Positions 1 to 12,690 of a DNA stretch of 64,000 nucleotides are shown here, in pieces. Positions within the stretch are counted from its first letter, which is position 1; the number at the start of each line of letters is the position of its first letter. The translations under genes and the position numbers were made by a program. The notes below the pieces were generated by a model. It was given only the letters and a program-made list of their open reading frames with translations. It searched no databases and was not told the origin of the DNA. Origin of the DNA: Numida meleagris (lineage: Eukaryota > Chordata > Aves > Galliformes > Numididae); NCBI RefSeq assembly GCF_002078875.1, contig NC_034414.1, positions 20,982,765 to 21,046,764 on the forward strand, given 5' to 3'.

Positions 1-1557
1 TTGCTGCATGCACTGATACAGGTTATATATCATAAATCTTGCTGCAACAAATATGGAAAGACTTTTGACTGGAAACAAGAAGTCAGAGGATCCTTCTACA
101 CAATCCAAACATTGGAAACAAAAGTAAAAGATTATGCCATTTGGTCCATTTCCCCAAAACACACATTGTTCTTTCTACAGGTTATTTCTAAAAGTGTTTT
201 GTTCAAATGGAAGTTTACATATTTATCTTACAATATACCAGCAAAAAGAGACAAACTACATCGAAGAGTCAGGTAGAAAAGCACAGTTTAATAGCACAAA
301 ATTGTAGCTATTTTTCTCTACTCTTTTCATCGGTGTTTGGCCAAACTCCCATTGATCTCCCAGTTATTATTAGATGAAACATTCAGCTACCTTTTCACCA
401 CTCTTATAGCCCTGGGAATCACCTTAGTTTAGCTGCAATTGAATGTGACATTACATGTCAAACTCAGCACTGCTAATGCAGTTGTGATTGTCTCTAGAAC
501 AACCTGTAGCATGACCTCCTTTCTGATGTACATGAGCTGTGATGTCTCCATACGTCCATACTTTTTTACTATTCCTTGCCCAAACATGCAGCATGGCTAA
601 TATTAAATATCTTTGCTTACTCCATCTCATCTCCAAAGCAAGCTGTTAGTACTCTTTCCTCAATGCTGCTTTCTCTTCCTCTAGCGCTTGAATGAAATAG
701 GCTCACAACTGCAAAGTCTCAAGGAAAAATAAAACAGGCAATTTTTCCCTGAAGTCAACAAGTTTTTATTTTATTTTAAATGTACCCTTCCCCGTGAATG
801 CTTCAAAAATTATGAACATAATGTTGTCTGTCAACAGCACTGAGCTTCCAGACAGAAGGTGCAATGCAAGGAAAAACAAACAGAAGACTTCACTGAATTG
901 CAATAGCTCTATGATTTCTGTTTCACAAGGATACACAAATAAACATTTCTGAAAATGCATTCTGTGACAAAGTAAGATAAGTTTGTATCAACTAATGATA
1001 TTTATAATCTATATCATTGCACATGGTAACAATGGGAAAATACTAAGCACACTGTTGGAATAGTGTCATAGAAAAGCTGCTTTTAGGCTACTAGGTTTAC
1101 TCATAGTTCATTAGCCTCAAATATCAGTGTCCTGGAACACAACTTTTTCCCCCCATTTATAGACCTGCAGTAATGATTGAGTTCAAAGAAAACCACTAGA
1201 GATCATGAAAAATGAGACTGTGACTTTGAGGAGAGAGCAGGATCCTATTATCCCAATTTCCAAGAAAAAAAAATGGAAGAGGAAAGACAATTTGAGATTT
1301 TTACAAACTGTCCACAGAAGGATGAGGTAAAGTTCAGGCAGGCAAGATAATAAGTTAGTAATGTCATTGTTTCATAGTTCCATAGGTGAAAATCTCTCCA
1401 CTAGCTTGGGTTGCTGTTGAAAGGATAGTGTTCATCATGATTACATCTGTAATAGGGACATAAGTTGGGATGTCTGCTTGCCATGTCTTCAGGCAAGGAA
1501 TTCTTTAAACAGTTTTACTGAAATTAGTATAAAATTTCCAAAAAGAATACATGATAT
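1..1557. other. No gene seen; AT-rich sequence
   Basis: Nothing beyond short chance frames is visible. A frame of 91 codons is open from the first base on the plus strand, but it has no recognisable motif and ends at a stop near 276. A weak resemblance to MIR around 1236-1330 was not accepted. Confidence 0.6.
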
Positions 1558-1601
1558 CCAGAAGTCCCTTCAAACCCCTACGATTCCGTGATTCTATGAA
1601 T
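1558..1601 (+). mobile_element. CR1 LINE 3' tip (short fragment)
   Basis: The stretch has the typical end of a plus-strand CR1: a GTCCCTTC..ACCCCTACGATTC phrase followed by two near-copies of the terminal octamer (ATTCCGTG, ATTCTATGA). CR1 elements are the main LINEs of birds and are usually cut off at the 5' end, so a fragment of about 45 bases is plausible. It is the only CR1 piece in the window lying on the plus strand. How far it runs to the left is unclear because similarity fades at once. Confidence 0.6.
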
Positions 1602-4600
1602 TCCCACCTTTAGCGGGAAACTAGTAGCCAGTATTTTTGATAGACCTGTTACAGGTGTGATGATTTTCACTGTACTTAAATATCATATGTAGACTAATCT
1701 CTTATTTACTCCTGTGCTGGTCCTTGGAATAAACCACATTTCACTCTATACTCAGAGTTACAGACACGAATCAATATATTATAAAATATGCATTAATTCT
1801 ACCAAGAACAAAACCTTACTCTTTTGCTACTATTTTGGTGTTTTGTAATGTCACAATTCACCACAAAGAGACAATTGATGGCTACAGCAAAACCTCAGAA
1901 AGAATAGGATGTTGTTTAATCCATTGTAGCTTGAAGAGATAATGCAATGAATAGTTTTGTGATGTTGGTTTTTTTCTTTTCCTTAGAATTTTCATCAATG
2001 CTGGATGCATAAACTAGAAGAGAAAGAAAGAGAAAAAACTTTTCCAAGGTTATAATGGCACACTGAATTTGCTTGGTCTCCACTGAACACCTGATCTCTG
2101 ACAGAATGCCCCTTACACAGGAGCATCAGAGAGAAAGCTACAGGGCCAAATGTGATCTTTGATGCAATGAAAAGTAATGACTGTTAAAAATAATGGACAT
2201 GATGGATATGGCTTAATGGAGGTTGGTTCTTATCCTCAGAAAAAAGGAGGACATTTCTTAAAAGTCAGAAACTGAGATAATGCAGGAAAGTTAAAGCAAT
2301 CAGTGACACACCAAAGCTTACATCACAGCTATCAAAGAATCGAATGGTAAGCTTGAACTTCAATACCTTTGATTAACAGGGACTCTGCCTTTTGTGAAAG
2401 CAAGAGACATTTTGTCCTCTTGTTTGCGTATTCTGTTTTTCTCAGCGTCTTTCTTGCTTCTTCAAATTAAACCAACTCCTATTCCTTAAGTAGCTAACTT
2501 CTTGTAATTATTCTGTTTTGCCCTTAGTCACAACAAGCTACTGAATACACTCATTGGATAATTTGGTCTAATTCAGTGAAATAGAGCATATTCTTGAAGG
2601 CCACTGTTTTGAAGTAATTCTTTTCCTGTTTTCCCCAATTATTTGTTTATTCTGTAGCCCACAATTTTTTTCTTATGTCTGCCTGTTTTTGACAGAACAT
2701 TCCCTTTTTAAAAATCTCTTATCCATAGTCTTTCTATCTTCATTGCGTAAAGTGGTACCAGTAATTAAATGAATTCTAAACTCAGAGCTTTTTATAACAG
2801 CCTCCAAGTGCTTCATAGAACTCTTTTCTTTACAAGCTAAATAATAATTTGTGTGTACGTACAAAAAACAGTAGAAGCTTTCTGTATTAAAAAATGTTGG
2901 AACTGTTTAAGAAGACGATTACTGTACAATTTTTGTAATACATGTATTAATCATTGAATAAAATGTTATGAACAACTTAAGTTATAGCTTTTTTTTTTTT
3001 TTTGTAAGCTGAATAAATAGAAACTATGCTGAGCAACCAAAATATATGACCTGATGAAGAAAAACAAGGATAACATCCAGGTTTCTATTTACTGTAGCAA
3101 GACGAGATTATTTTGTACAGGTAGAGACATTTTATAGTAAAATACAATTTATTTAAATAAAGATAAAATCATGAAAAAAAAGATTTTTAGAATTATTCCT
3201 GAGTTATCCCTGTACGTCAGCTTTGTGAAAGCAGAAAGCTTGAAGGGTGGAGGAGCTTTCAAAGAAAGCACAGACTTAATGATAACTTGCAAGACATTCT
3301 ACAGTTAGTTACAGTCTAGATTTATTTTCCTCTCAAGGATGTTCTTATAGTTGGCATTGTATCCAGTGAAAAAGCTAATGCAAATGTGTAAGCAGTGCCA
3401 CCAGAGCATCGATTTCTTTGAATTTCTCGTAAAAGCTAGCAATCAACACATCCTTTCTAATACCAAGATAACTGTAGGAAAGGAAGAGAGCAAATATTTA
3501 ATCATTCAGCTAGCCACCACCTAATATTATTTTCACTAGATAGCAGCTTTTAGCCACTGTCCCAGAAGGCAGTAGGAGGCACCTACCTTCAAAAGTATAG
3601 ATTTCTTAAGTGTACAAAAAAATAGTCATATTCTCATCTGATCTAAACTACTATACTTTCATATAAATCAATAATTTCTTTTTCATAGGTGTTTGCTCTT
3701 AATTTTCCACAAAAAAAAAAGAAAAAAAAGAAAGAGAGTAAGAAAATGGAAGAAAAAGAAGAAAAGAAGAAAGAAAAAAATAGAAAAAAATTAAAACATA
3801 TATAACTGTTTAAAAATATCAGTAGTGTAGAAAGTAATGGATTGGGTATATTTTATTATTACTAGATCAGTTATAGCTCCTGTAATACTTTTAAGCATCT
3901 GAAAAGTGAGGAACAATTGCATTTAATATGCATAAGAAAGAGAAAAATTAGTAGGTCAGTTGAGGCAGTGAGTAATACAGGTGTGGATAACCGTGCTTAA
4001 TGTATTTTCTGTATGTTAACATGTGAAGAATCTGGTATTTGACTATTTCAGTCATGGCACTGGAACTTTGCAACAGGAAACCATGCTAAAAAAAAAAAAG
4101 TAGGCTTCCAAAAAGATCCTTCTGGAAATTATTTTTAAGCAAGTTCAACAATAGAGACAATCCTCAACCCCCAAGGGAGATGAAGAAAATGCGATGTCAA
4201 GAATCAACAAAACCAATACAGATTTGATGGGGCCTCTGACAGCAGTTATGTTAATAGCTTTTTTTTGTTCTACTGTCCAAAGAAATATGCTGTCAAATCT
4301 CCTGATGCAACTGAGACAATATCTCTCTATGGTCATCTTCAGAACCTCCTGACAATAATTGATATGAATTAAGTTAACTGAATTAAGTTTTCTCCTTTAC
4401 CATTCAGTTCAATATATGATTGAATAGTTGAGCCTATGAATCTGTGAAATCTATGATTCAAACTGTGAGTGAAGATTAGTTTGCTGCAACTTCTTTGAGC
4501 TAACATCATATGATGTTCTATTAACATTTCAGAACAGCTAATCATAAGTCATTTAAGGATGTTTGATTCCAGTTCCCACTCTGTTTCACTGAATTTTAAA

Positions 4601-7600
4601 CATCATATTTCTATTTTACAAAAAAATTTTTACTCAGCCAAGTTCATATCATCAAAGATATTTTAAGCCAACATCAAAAGATGAACAAAGAAAATACTTC
4701 TACTTTCTTCAAAGCCTTTCTGCTTATATATTATAATTAGATGTCAAATTTACTGGAGAATTATTTCTGCTTACCCCCACACACTTATATCAATGATTTT
4801 TGCCAGGAAGTAGAAATATATTGCTATGGGGTCAATCAACACACTGATGTCTTCATTATATTAAATATAGGATGTGAACAAACTCTTTCCAAGAAAATTA
4901 AAAATCTCCTACTAGGTAGCAAGATCAGTAAGTATGTTGCCAGTTTATTAAACTATTTTTAAGGTGATTTTTGCTAAATCATCTGATAGATTTAAAATGC
5001 TGCTGTACATTCATGTTAAGAGAAGGAAGGAGGATGCTCAGGAGAAGAGCTGGCCAATTTTTAATATTTTAATCAATATTATATTCATTTGGGAGAACCT
5101 ATGAGGTGAATTCATAAAGAAGTAATCCTGGTAAGCCATTAATTCCCATTTAAACAACGAAAAAGGAAAACCATAAGCATTAATTACATTCAGATTTTTG
5201 TTTGTTTTAAAATTATTTTCTGAAGATTTGTCTAGATTAAAGTTTTAAAAAGATAATAAACTGTCAGAAAATTAATCAAATAAAGGTCAGTCAAACTGAC
5301 CATGTTGTTCTTATTTTGCTTTTAACTTTGTTGGGTGAGCCAAATCATAAGTACAGGGTAGCTCTGATCTGCAAATTTTTTAATTATTATTTTTTAAAAC
5401 ACTACAGGCAAACAATTTTTTCTTAACACTTCAGTGAGGAATCTTGTTTGTTTTACTTTTTCTTTCTGCACTGGGAAGAAATACAGTACACTAGGTAGAG
5501 GAATTCTATTCTTGTTTTAGCCTTATTTGACAGTGTGAATATTGAGATTATCTGGTTTCCTTTTCTCTATTTAAAACGTACTAGAAGATTAAGCCTGATA
5601 GCACGGTACACTTGTACGTTCGCTGAGGTCCCATGTGGCTAGAATGAGCAGACTCTCTTACTGCCAGAATCTCCCACAAAATAACATTGTAAGGTGCACT
5701 TGGAATACCCAAGAATCCACAGAACAGAAAAGCTGTCTTTCACAAGAGCAAATCAAAGGACAGAAATACTTTAAAAGTGACTTCATTCCCATTAACTAAG
5801 ATTTTCCAGGGTCTGTGTAGTATGGTATAAGTGAACTGACAGAAAACGAAGAAAAGAGGGAAGTCTGAAAGAGTCTTTATGGAAAGTTATTCTTTCTAAA
5901 GTCTCCGCTAATAAATGTTCAGATACCTACAGGCAAAAAAAAATAAATAAATACAATTGAAAAATAATTAAGCTACACTCTTTCCAAAATACTTTCCTTC
6001 TAAACAAATACTACTTTGTCTTAATTAAATTGTTTTATTGTAGACTACCATAATTATAATTCTGGAGGAATGAAAAATGCAGAGCCTAGACCTGTACTGA
6101 ATGATTTAAGCCAAATAACTCAATTGCATTCTGTGAACTGTTTCCACTCTACACAAGGGACATCACCAGGGTACTAATCTTGAGATTATGAGAATTTGAG
6201 GATGTGCAGCTGTAATTAATCCTGTAACGATGACACTTACATGAAGTCCTGATACTATTTCACTGGTTAGGCTGGGCACCCAGTTCAGTCTCTCTATTCC
6301 TTTACAGTGATAATCTTCCACCTATCCTCATATCAGCATGTTGAAAATATTAGTACCTAATAAGTATTATTATTGTCCAGAAAGGACAAAAAATATAGTA
6401 TCCATACATAATGTCTACAATCATCTTTTCTAGTTCTAGAGTTAACAAATCTTTTGACATTAATACAGTATCTTTTCTGACTTTAAAGGGTGCAGACTTC
6501 TCACCCTTGATTTATATTGGAATGACGTCTACCAGTGAATGAAAATATAGTGACAATCTAACAATATCATACAATAGATAGTTGATAAATATCTCACCAA
6601 CCATGTAAAGCTTGTGAGTGAGCAGAAGCACTATGACATGGGTAATGTGGTCGGAGTTTTAATATCAAATCCTGTCTGAAACCTTTATAGCTGATTAACC
6701 CAGAATAGGGCAATGATATAAAAGGGTTTACCAATCACATCTTGCAGGTCTAAGGATTTTAACCATAGCAATACATTATACAGTAGTTCTTTCAAATACA
6801 AAAATAATCTTATTAGGCCAGAAGAATCTCTAAACATAGCATATTTCTGTGTAGAACACTCCACTGTATAAAAGCTGATTTTTTTCACATAGTTTTAATA
6901 TCAAGTCCCACAGTGAAGGACTAAATGTCTGTTACATATCAGAGACTATGATCTATGAACTACGACCACTTCATAAAAACAGAGGATAGGAACTAAGACA
7001 GATCTAGATCACGGTGATAATCAGCTTAATCTAAACTTATTCTTTCAACTGGGCAAAAGAGACAGCTTGGAATTTGAAAGTGTTAGCAAAGCACTGAGTC
7101 CATCAAGATTTCAGCATATAGAGGTACATGAGCTCCTGACTTCAGTTTCATAAAGAGGAGACCTGTGGCTCTGTGTTCTTACATTCCATTCTTCAATTCA
7201 AATACAGGCATATGTTTAGGAGTAATTTTATTAGCTTAACATGAAAATATCACTGAGATAGACAGGGCTAGACTGAACACTGAAGAATACTCACAGAAGA
7301 ATACAATTGAATATAGGAATGTGAGGCTTGTATCACAGATAATTCATTTTTAATTTCAGGAAATAAAAAATCTAAACAGAAGATGTAAACAAATGAATTT
7401 TAAGTCATTTCATGTCTAAGCTGTTTAACCTAACAGTGCCTAGTATAATGACAGTATCTATCCAAAGGCTGCATGCAGTTTATTAACTAAGAGATACCAA
7501 AAACAACTTAGTGAAATAATTCTGCATGATGAACCAATTCACTTCATGGCTGCTGAACTCATGAATGAAATGAAGGGAAAAAATAAAGACCTCAAAATTC

Positions 7601-8358
7601 TAAGTAATCATTTTGAATACTTTTTATCAATTTTATTTGTCTCATCAGCTGTCTTACTATTGCTTTTTTAGCTTTTTGTTGTTGTTGTTTAATCAACCAA
7701 TAGGATAGTTAATTCAAGACAATTAGAGAAGAAATCAAACACATCTATATTTATTTCCTTTTGTTTTTTTTGTGCATTCTTTTTTCCTTAGCACAGTGTA
7801 TTTATAAATGAACACCAATCCTGCACAGAAATGATCTCTGATAGTTTATTCTGCTTAATTTGGTGAAGGATCAGATGCAAAAGGTCATTGTTTCAGTAGA
7901 CGACTCAGATTTCATTAGCAAAAAGGAAAGGCATTTACAAATACCTGTCCTTCCATAAACTCAGTAAAGTGCTTGGAATTAATTTTTTATGTTGAGAGTG
8001 GTAACTTTCCAAATCCACAGGGACTAAATAACAAAAATACCAGAGATCTTGTGGGTCCATTTGGAGAATGTTTACTGTTTACATTTCATTTCCTCTATGC
8101 CAGAGGCATAAGAAAATTGGAGGGAAAAACAGCAGCTCTGCCATCCCTACGTCTTTACAATCAGCCTTATCATTGATCTAGCCGTAATTTCCTTGTAAAC
8201 TTCTTTGAAAGTCATTTATTCATTTTGGCAAGCATGCCTTAAGTGTAATATATATAACCTGAGTTCACAAGAGGATTTCAATATAAAAACAATATAAACA
8301 ACATATATATAACAATAAAAACAACGTTATTTACACAACTAATCGTATAAGAGGGATA
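1602..8358. other. No gene seen; AT-rich intergenic or intronic sequence
   Basis: All frames are under 75 codons and none is recognisable. The region holds T and A homopolymers (near 2990 and 4087), a purine tract at 3711-3794, and a small direct repeat of TGAATTAAGTT near 4366-4390. A weak MIR-like wording around 6110-6220 was judged too degraded to call. Confidence 0.6.
3711..3794 (+). repeat. A-rich/purine low-complexity tract
   Basis: About 85 bases of almost uninterrupted A and G (runs of A broken by single G or GAG), with very few pyrimidines. It is not attached to any recognised retroposon, so it does not look like the tail of a retrocopy. Confidence 0.85.
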
Positions 8359-8765
8359 CTTTGAAAGTAAAGCCTTCTATTTTATTATGTTGCCTGCAAT
8401 ATCAGAGGTGGATGTCAGTAGTATGGCAGTAGAGGTTGAACCTTCTCACCAGTATTCCATTACATTTTGTTGCCAAGTGACAGATGGCAGCAGAGGGGCA
8501 GTCTGACAGAATGGTGTCTGACACGGAAGTGCGTATGAAACAAAGGTGTGCCACTGAATTCCTTCATGCAGAAAAAAATGGCACCCATTGACCTTCACAG
8601 ATGTTTGCTGGATGTTTATGATGACCAAACAGTGGAAGTGAGCACAGTGAGGTGGTGGATAGTGCATTTCAGCTGTGGTGACAGCAACGTGAAAGACAAG
8701 CACTGCACTAGAAATCCATACTCCTCTGTCCTAACTACTTCATAACAGACTAATTCATGTACAGT
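8359..8765 (+). mobile_element. Mariner (Galluhop-like) 5' fragment
   Basis: The left end carries the terminal inverted repeat (8363-8382, one of three closely similar copies in this window) directly after a TA dinucleotide at 8357-8358, the target used by mariners. A 5' leader of roughly 180 bases follows, then the start of a transposase reading frame at 8548-8745. Its text contains the mariner DNA-binding signature: YDDQTVEVSTVRWW, then F-SCGDSNVKDK. These correspond to the two helix-turn-helix parts and the SGD.DV.DK phrase of the family. Similarity stops near 8760, before any of the catalytic DDE/D domain, so only the first fifth to quarter of the gene remains. The frame upstream of the apparent Met is also disrupted. 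Confidence 0.8.
8548..8745 (+). pseudogene. Mariner transposase, N-terminal remnant
   Basis: A 65-codon frame covers the helix-turn-helix DNA-binding region of a mariner transposase. Family knowledge: this part binds the terminal inverted repeats, and cleavage is done by a downstream DD34D domain that is absent here. Visible family marks are DLHRCLLDVYDDQTVEVSTV and SCGDSNVKDK, where other copies have SSGDSDV.DK. The apparent start Met probably lies inside the original gene, because leader-like coding text continues upstream in another frame. It is a dead fragment. It shares the same N-terminal segment with the copy at 62.3-62.5 kb. Confidence 0.75.
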
Positions 8766-9304
8766 CAATAAAGTTATTTCACAATCCCCACCTGTAAACT
8801 GCTAATAATAACTACTTTGCAAGGGAGTTCTTCAGCTTAGCTGTTTGTGGAATACTTGAAATGGTGAGTTGACAAATCATTAATCTTCATTAATAGTTCA
8901 ATTACTTAATTGTAAATGCTTATTTAACTTCATGACTTTAGAGGACGTTGTTGGGCTTTTTTTTTTTTTTTTTTAAAAGAAAAGGTACAGAAGCAGCACT
9001 GGAATAAACAGACATGAGTATCTAGAGAAGTTTTTATTGTGATCTTTTCTACTTTTACCTCTTAGTTCATGTTTCTTAGTAATTTTAACAGCCATTTTTT
9101 GTTAGACTTACAGGTTTTTCCCAGTTTACTTAGAAAACACTAACCAAGAGAGGAATCGTAGGCATTAGAATGATCTGAGACCTGCGTTTTACCCTCATAT
9201 GTATGTACTGCTGCATCGTAAGTAAAATAACATGCCTCATGGAAGCATTAAGTTTCTCCCTAGGCAAGGTGAATGCTAGTGCAAGTGCACACAAATACAT
9301 ACAG
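8766..9304. other. No gene seen
   Basis: AT-rich sequence between the mariner and CR1 fragments, with a T run near 8960-8974. Nothing else is recognisable. Confidence 0.55.
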
Positions 9305-9445
9305 ATCATAGAATCATAGAACAGCCTGGGTGGAAAAGGCCATAATGATCATCTAGTTTCAATCCCCCTGCTACGTGCAGGGTCACCAACCACTAGACCA
9401 GGCTACCCAGAGCCACATCCAACCTGGCCTTGAAAGATTCTTCTG
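9305..9445 (-). mobile_element. CR1 LINE 3' end fragment
   Basis: On the minus strand this is a CR1 3' untranslated end. The terminal octamer repeat is read here as ATCATAGAATCATAGAAC at 9305-9322. It is followed by the conserved 3' text (CCTGGGTGGAAAAGGCC, GATCATCTAG, then the ACCAGGCTACCCAGAGCCAC phrase). No reverse-transcriptase coding text is left. Divergence is moderate, and the 5' boundary near 9445 is approximate. Confidence 0.85.
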
Positions 9446-12269
9446 GAGTCTTGGAGATGTCTGAACATCTCTTACCTACAGTTTTTTCCAGTATTCTGTA
9501 TCACATCATTTAGGATAGCTACATAGATCTACTAAGGAGACTGAAGAAAAAGACATCAGGAGTATTGCCTGAGGCTGTGCCAGCTCAAGTTTTTTATTAT
9601 TCACTGAACTTGTTCACCTTTCATGGTCGACTTGGTTGGGTAACTATGTACAGAAATTATTTTAGAAAGTAGGAAAACTATTCGTACTTTGCTGAATATG
9701 AATAGTCAAAACACCTACTGTGCAGCCTACCAAAAAACAAGCAAACAGCCATATTTGCAAGCAGTCAGTCTGCATCCACCCCCAGGTCACAGTCCACACA
9801 TATAGCTCACACACGAGCTTCAAACAAGATCTGAGCTAGGTCCCTGGAGGGCAGTAATTGTCTGATTTCCACATGGGTGAAGAAGACTGTTCCCACTCAC
9901 TAGATGAAATGAAAAACTGAGAAATATGTGGGTTTTTTTGTTTGATTTTGCACAGACACTATCATTTTGGAAGCTGTTCTGTAGGTATGCACTAAAACTG
10001 TCTAGAGAAAGTAAATTCTGTCCTTGCTTCCAGTACTTTTCCCTCCTTTCTTACTGATAATGGCTTTTTTTTTAAATCTCTCAGCCACTCGAGACCATTG
10101 TATCTCCATTACATCTTTTTTCTCCTGCCTTAATCTCACATATTTTACAGATTACAGCCACTTGTCCCACTGCAACAGCTTTTACGTTTATTCTTTTTTC
10201 CCCTTCCTTGCACTTCAATCTACGCTATTCCATTTGCAATAATAGATCATCATATGTTAAACTAACTCCCCAGCTTCTCATACACATTTACATTACTTAC
10301 CTTTTCTGAAAGTCTGTACATTGTCTAAGGTGGTATTTTTCATTATTACCAGATCTGAATCTAATCTGCAGCTATATCTTCTATTTTTGTAATGCATGCT
10401 TGATGCAGTCTCTAAATGAAAGATTATTGCTTCTTCTGTGTAAGGAGATCAATTGTAATTGTAATGTTCTTGATGGAGTGCTGTGTTCTTGGTTGAGAAG
10501 AAGCCAGACAGATTAGGGGGCACTCATAAAAAGTGATACCTGAAAAAAAAAGACTTCAGAACTGTCAGTTGTCCTAATTGAATTGCATTTAGATCCCTAA
10601 CAAATTACAAGTTGTTAAACTATGTTCAAACTTGAAGTACAATCAAAGTTCTGATAAGGAAAGACTTGCTATCTTCATCGATTAATAATAATTCATAGAA
10701 TAGATTAAACAATTATTGATTTATTTTTTAATGTGAAAAATGGAAAGCACACAAAAATTGATGATTTTTTCATGATGAAAACCACGGATTTGTGGCAGTG
10801 AGATACACCATTACTTGGGTACTTCAAAAGACCACTAGTCACTTTGTGCACATCTTGTACATAATAGACGTAAGCCATTCTTACTGTTTATTTCACTTCA
10901 CATATTCATCAAAAATCCACAGACTGTAACATCCGCTCTTTTGCTAATAAGAACGAGACTCTGCTGACAGGAGCTAACACTACATTTTCCACAACAAATT
11001 TCTACTCTGATGAGTAAATCCAAAGACACTTCTGAAATTTCTGCCACTCAACCCTCCATTCCTTCTGGAAAACGTGTCGTCTGATCTACATGGATTACTC
11101 TTCTATTTGATTAAAGTGCTGACGATCTTAACTTTTACATCTAATTGGAAAAATAACATTTAGGATAAGCTACCAAAACCACACATGTGATCAGAAATAC
11201 ACTTTCAGTGATGGATATTTAAAATGACTTCACATTTATAGTTATCAATGCTAATGTCATTCTCTGAGGAGAAAACAGACAATGGTACTAGGCCACAGGT
11301 TGTTTTCTCATTTGTTTTTTCTTCTCTTACTTTTCATTTTAGATGCAAAATGGGTTCTTGTGGGAAAACCACTATACTAACCAAATCATACTCACCATGG
11401 TAAAAAGCTAAGAGGCAACATAGTGAGGAGAATGACAAAGCTCATTTGCATAGTTTGCACTGCAGCTTTTATTTAATTTAGGAAGAAAGGCCTGGGGGGC
11501 TACAGATTGTCAGCATTATGTAAACATAAAGGACCCTCTGGTATTTCTTAAAGTGCTAAGTAAAAGGCCCTTTGGACTCTGAGTTAAAGCCGAACTAATA
11601 AAGATATTCTTCATAGCTTTGAGAGCTATCTTTGGAGGAAAAGTGTGGTATGAGTAAACCAGACTACCTTAAGAATAGTTTCAATTACTTCATTAGAATA
11701 AATAACTCATTCAGCTAATGCTGCTCTGCACTGCTCAAATCCAATTTCCAGACTGTACTCAGCTGCATCCACACAAGACTCCTGTTGCATATTCTGAGAT
11801 AAAATGTGCACAAATAGCAGTACTTTTTTGCCACTTGGTAGAAATTCCCAAACACTTGCAGAAAGCTCCAGGGTATCACCAACTTCTTCCACATTTATAC
11901 ATCTGATGTACAGAAGAACTATGTCCACATACCATACACATGAAATAGTCCATTCAGCATTTTCTGGGACCTTGGTTGATGCAAATATCTTGCTTTAATA
12001 TGTACTTAGAAGAGTTTCCTAGAATGTTTGTGGTTCACTCATTAAATTATCTAAACATTTTCTAAAACAGACTAATGTGTTAGACGTTAGGTTTCCCAGA
12101 CTCACTAAAAATAACTATTGATTAAAATCAAAAACAGAGGAAAACAGTTTCAGAAGGAATGACTTAGGAAAAATCCTTGCCAAAAAAAAAAATAATCAAA
12201 AACTATAAAGGGTGTTTACCTTGGTTGTGGAGGACTGCATTATAGTGCACAAGGTGCTAACAAGGCTCA
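9446..12269. other. No gene seen; one motif-dense patch
   Basis: Single-copy-looking sequence. There is a pyrimidine-rich stretch at 10024-10240. The patch at 11430-11650 holds an octamer and a forkhead-type site and is listed separately. Overlapping short frames around 11.7-12.0 kb occur on both strands without a recognisable product. Confidence 0.55.
11430..11650. promoter_or_regulatory. Possible conserved noncoding element (octamer plus forkhead motifs)
   Basis: The octamer ATTTGCAT, the exact POU-factor consensus in reverse, lies at 11444-11451. A TATGTAAACATAAA phrase near 11518-11531 contains the forkhead core GTAAACA. The surrounding text is more balanced in base composition than its flanks and free of homopolymers, as ancient enhancers often are. 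The regulatory role is inference from motifs only. Confidence 0.25.
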
Positions 12270-12690
12270 GCCCAGTGGTTCCATGACGGCCCAGCCCCAG
12301 GCGCCAGCAGCTTCCTAGTCAGCCAACACCCATCTTGTGCCCCTAGCAGGATCAGGGAAGGCCACGATGAGAGGCATCAGGTTCAGCTGAGAACCCAGAT
12401 GGTGGTAGATCTAGCTAGAGTAACCAGGATCAAGAACAGCCCAGGGACTTCCTGGCACAGGCCCAACTGTGAGGAAGCAGAAGCTCAAATGGGGCTGGTT
12501 CTGGAGCCTACGGCCAAAGCAGCTCTGCCAATGGGATGAGCCCTGGCCTGGCCTCCCAACAGGCCTAAAGCCTCTCACCAAGGGCACCATGGAAGGGGGC
12601 AGCTCCTGGCTGCACTGGCTCTGGGCCCCCAGACAAAGATCCCAGAGTGGAATGTGTCTGGGGCCCTGCCAGTAGAAAACCTCCCACTTT
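12270..12690. other. Unidentified GC-rich block
   Basis: About 420 bases clearly richer in G and C than anything around them, with abrupt edges. It contains many CCAGG/CCTGG and GGGCC words and few CpG. Both strands carry open frames (minus 12411-12752, 113 codons; plus 12469-12675, 68 codons), which is expected of GC-rich sequence lacking TAA/TAG. Neither translation shows a motif I recognise. It could be a fragment of an unrecognised retroviral or other repeat, a segmental insertion, or a decayed exon. No terminal repeats are visible. Confidence 0.5.

Noticed and set aside
1..276. 91-codon frame open from the window edge
   Set aside because: No motif, AT-driven composition, and the apparent length depends on the window boundary.
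1236..1330. MIR-like wording (CCTATTATCCCAATTTCC)
   Set aside because: Only one short phrase fits, and the rest diverges; too weak to call.
6110..6220. Possible SINE trace
   Set aside because: Scattered resemblance to a MIR tail without a continuous match.
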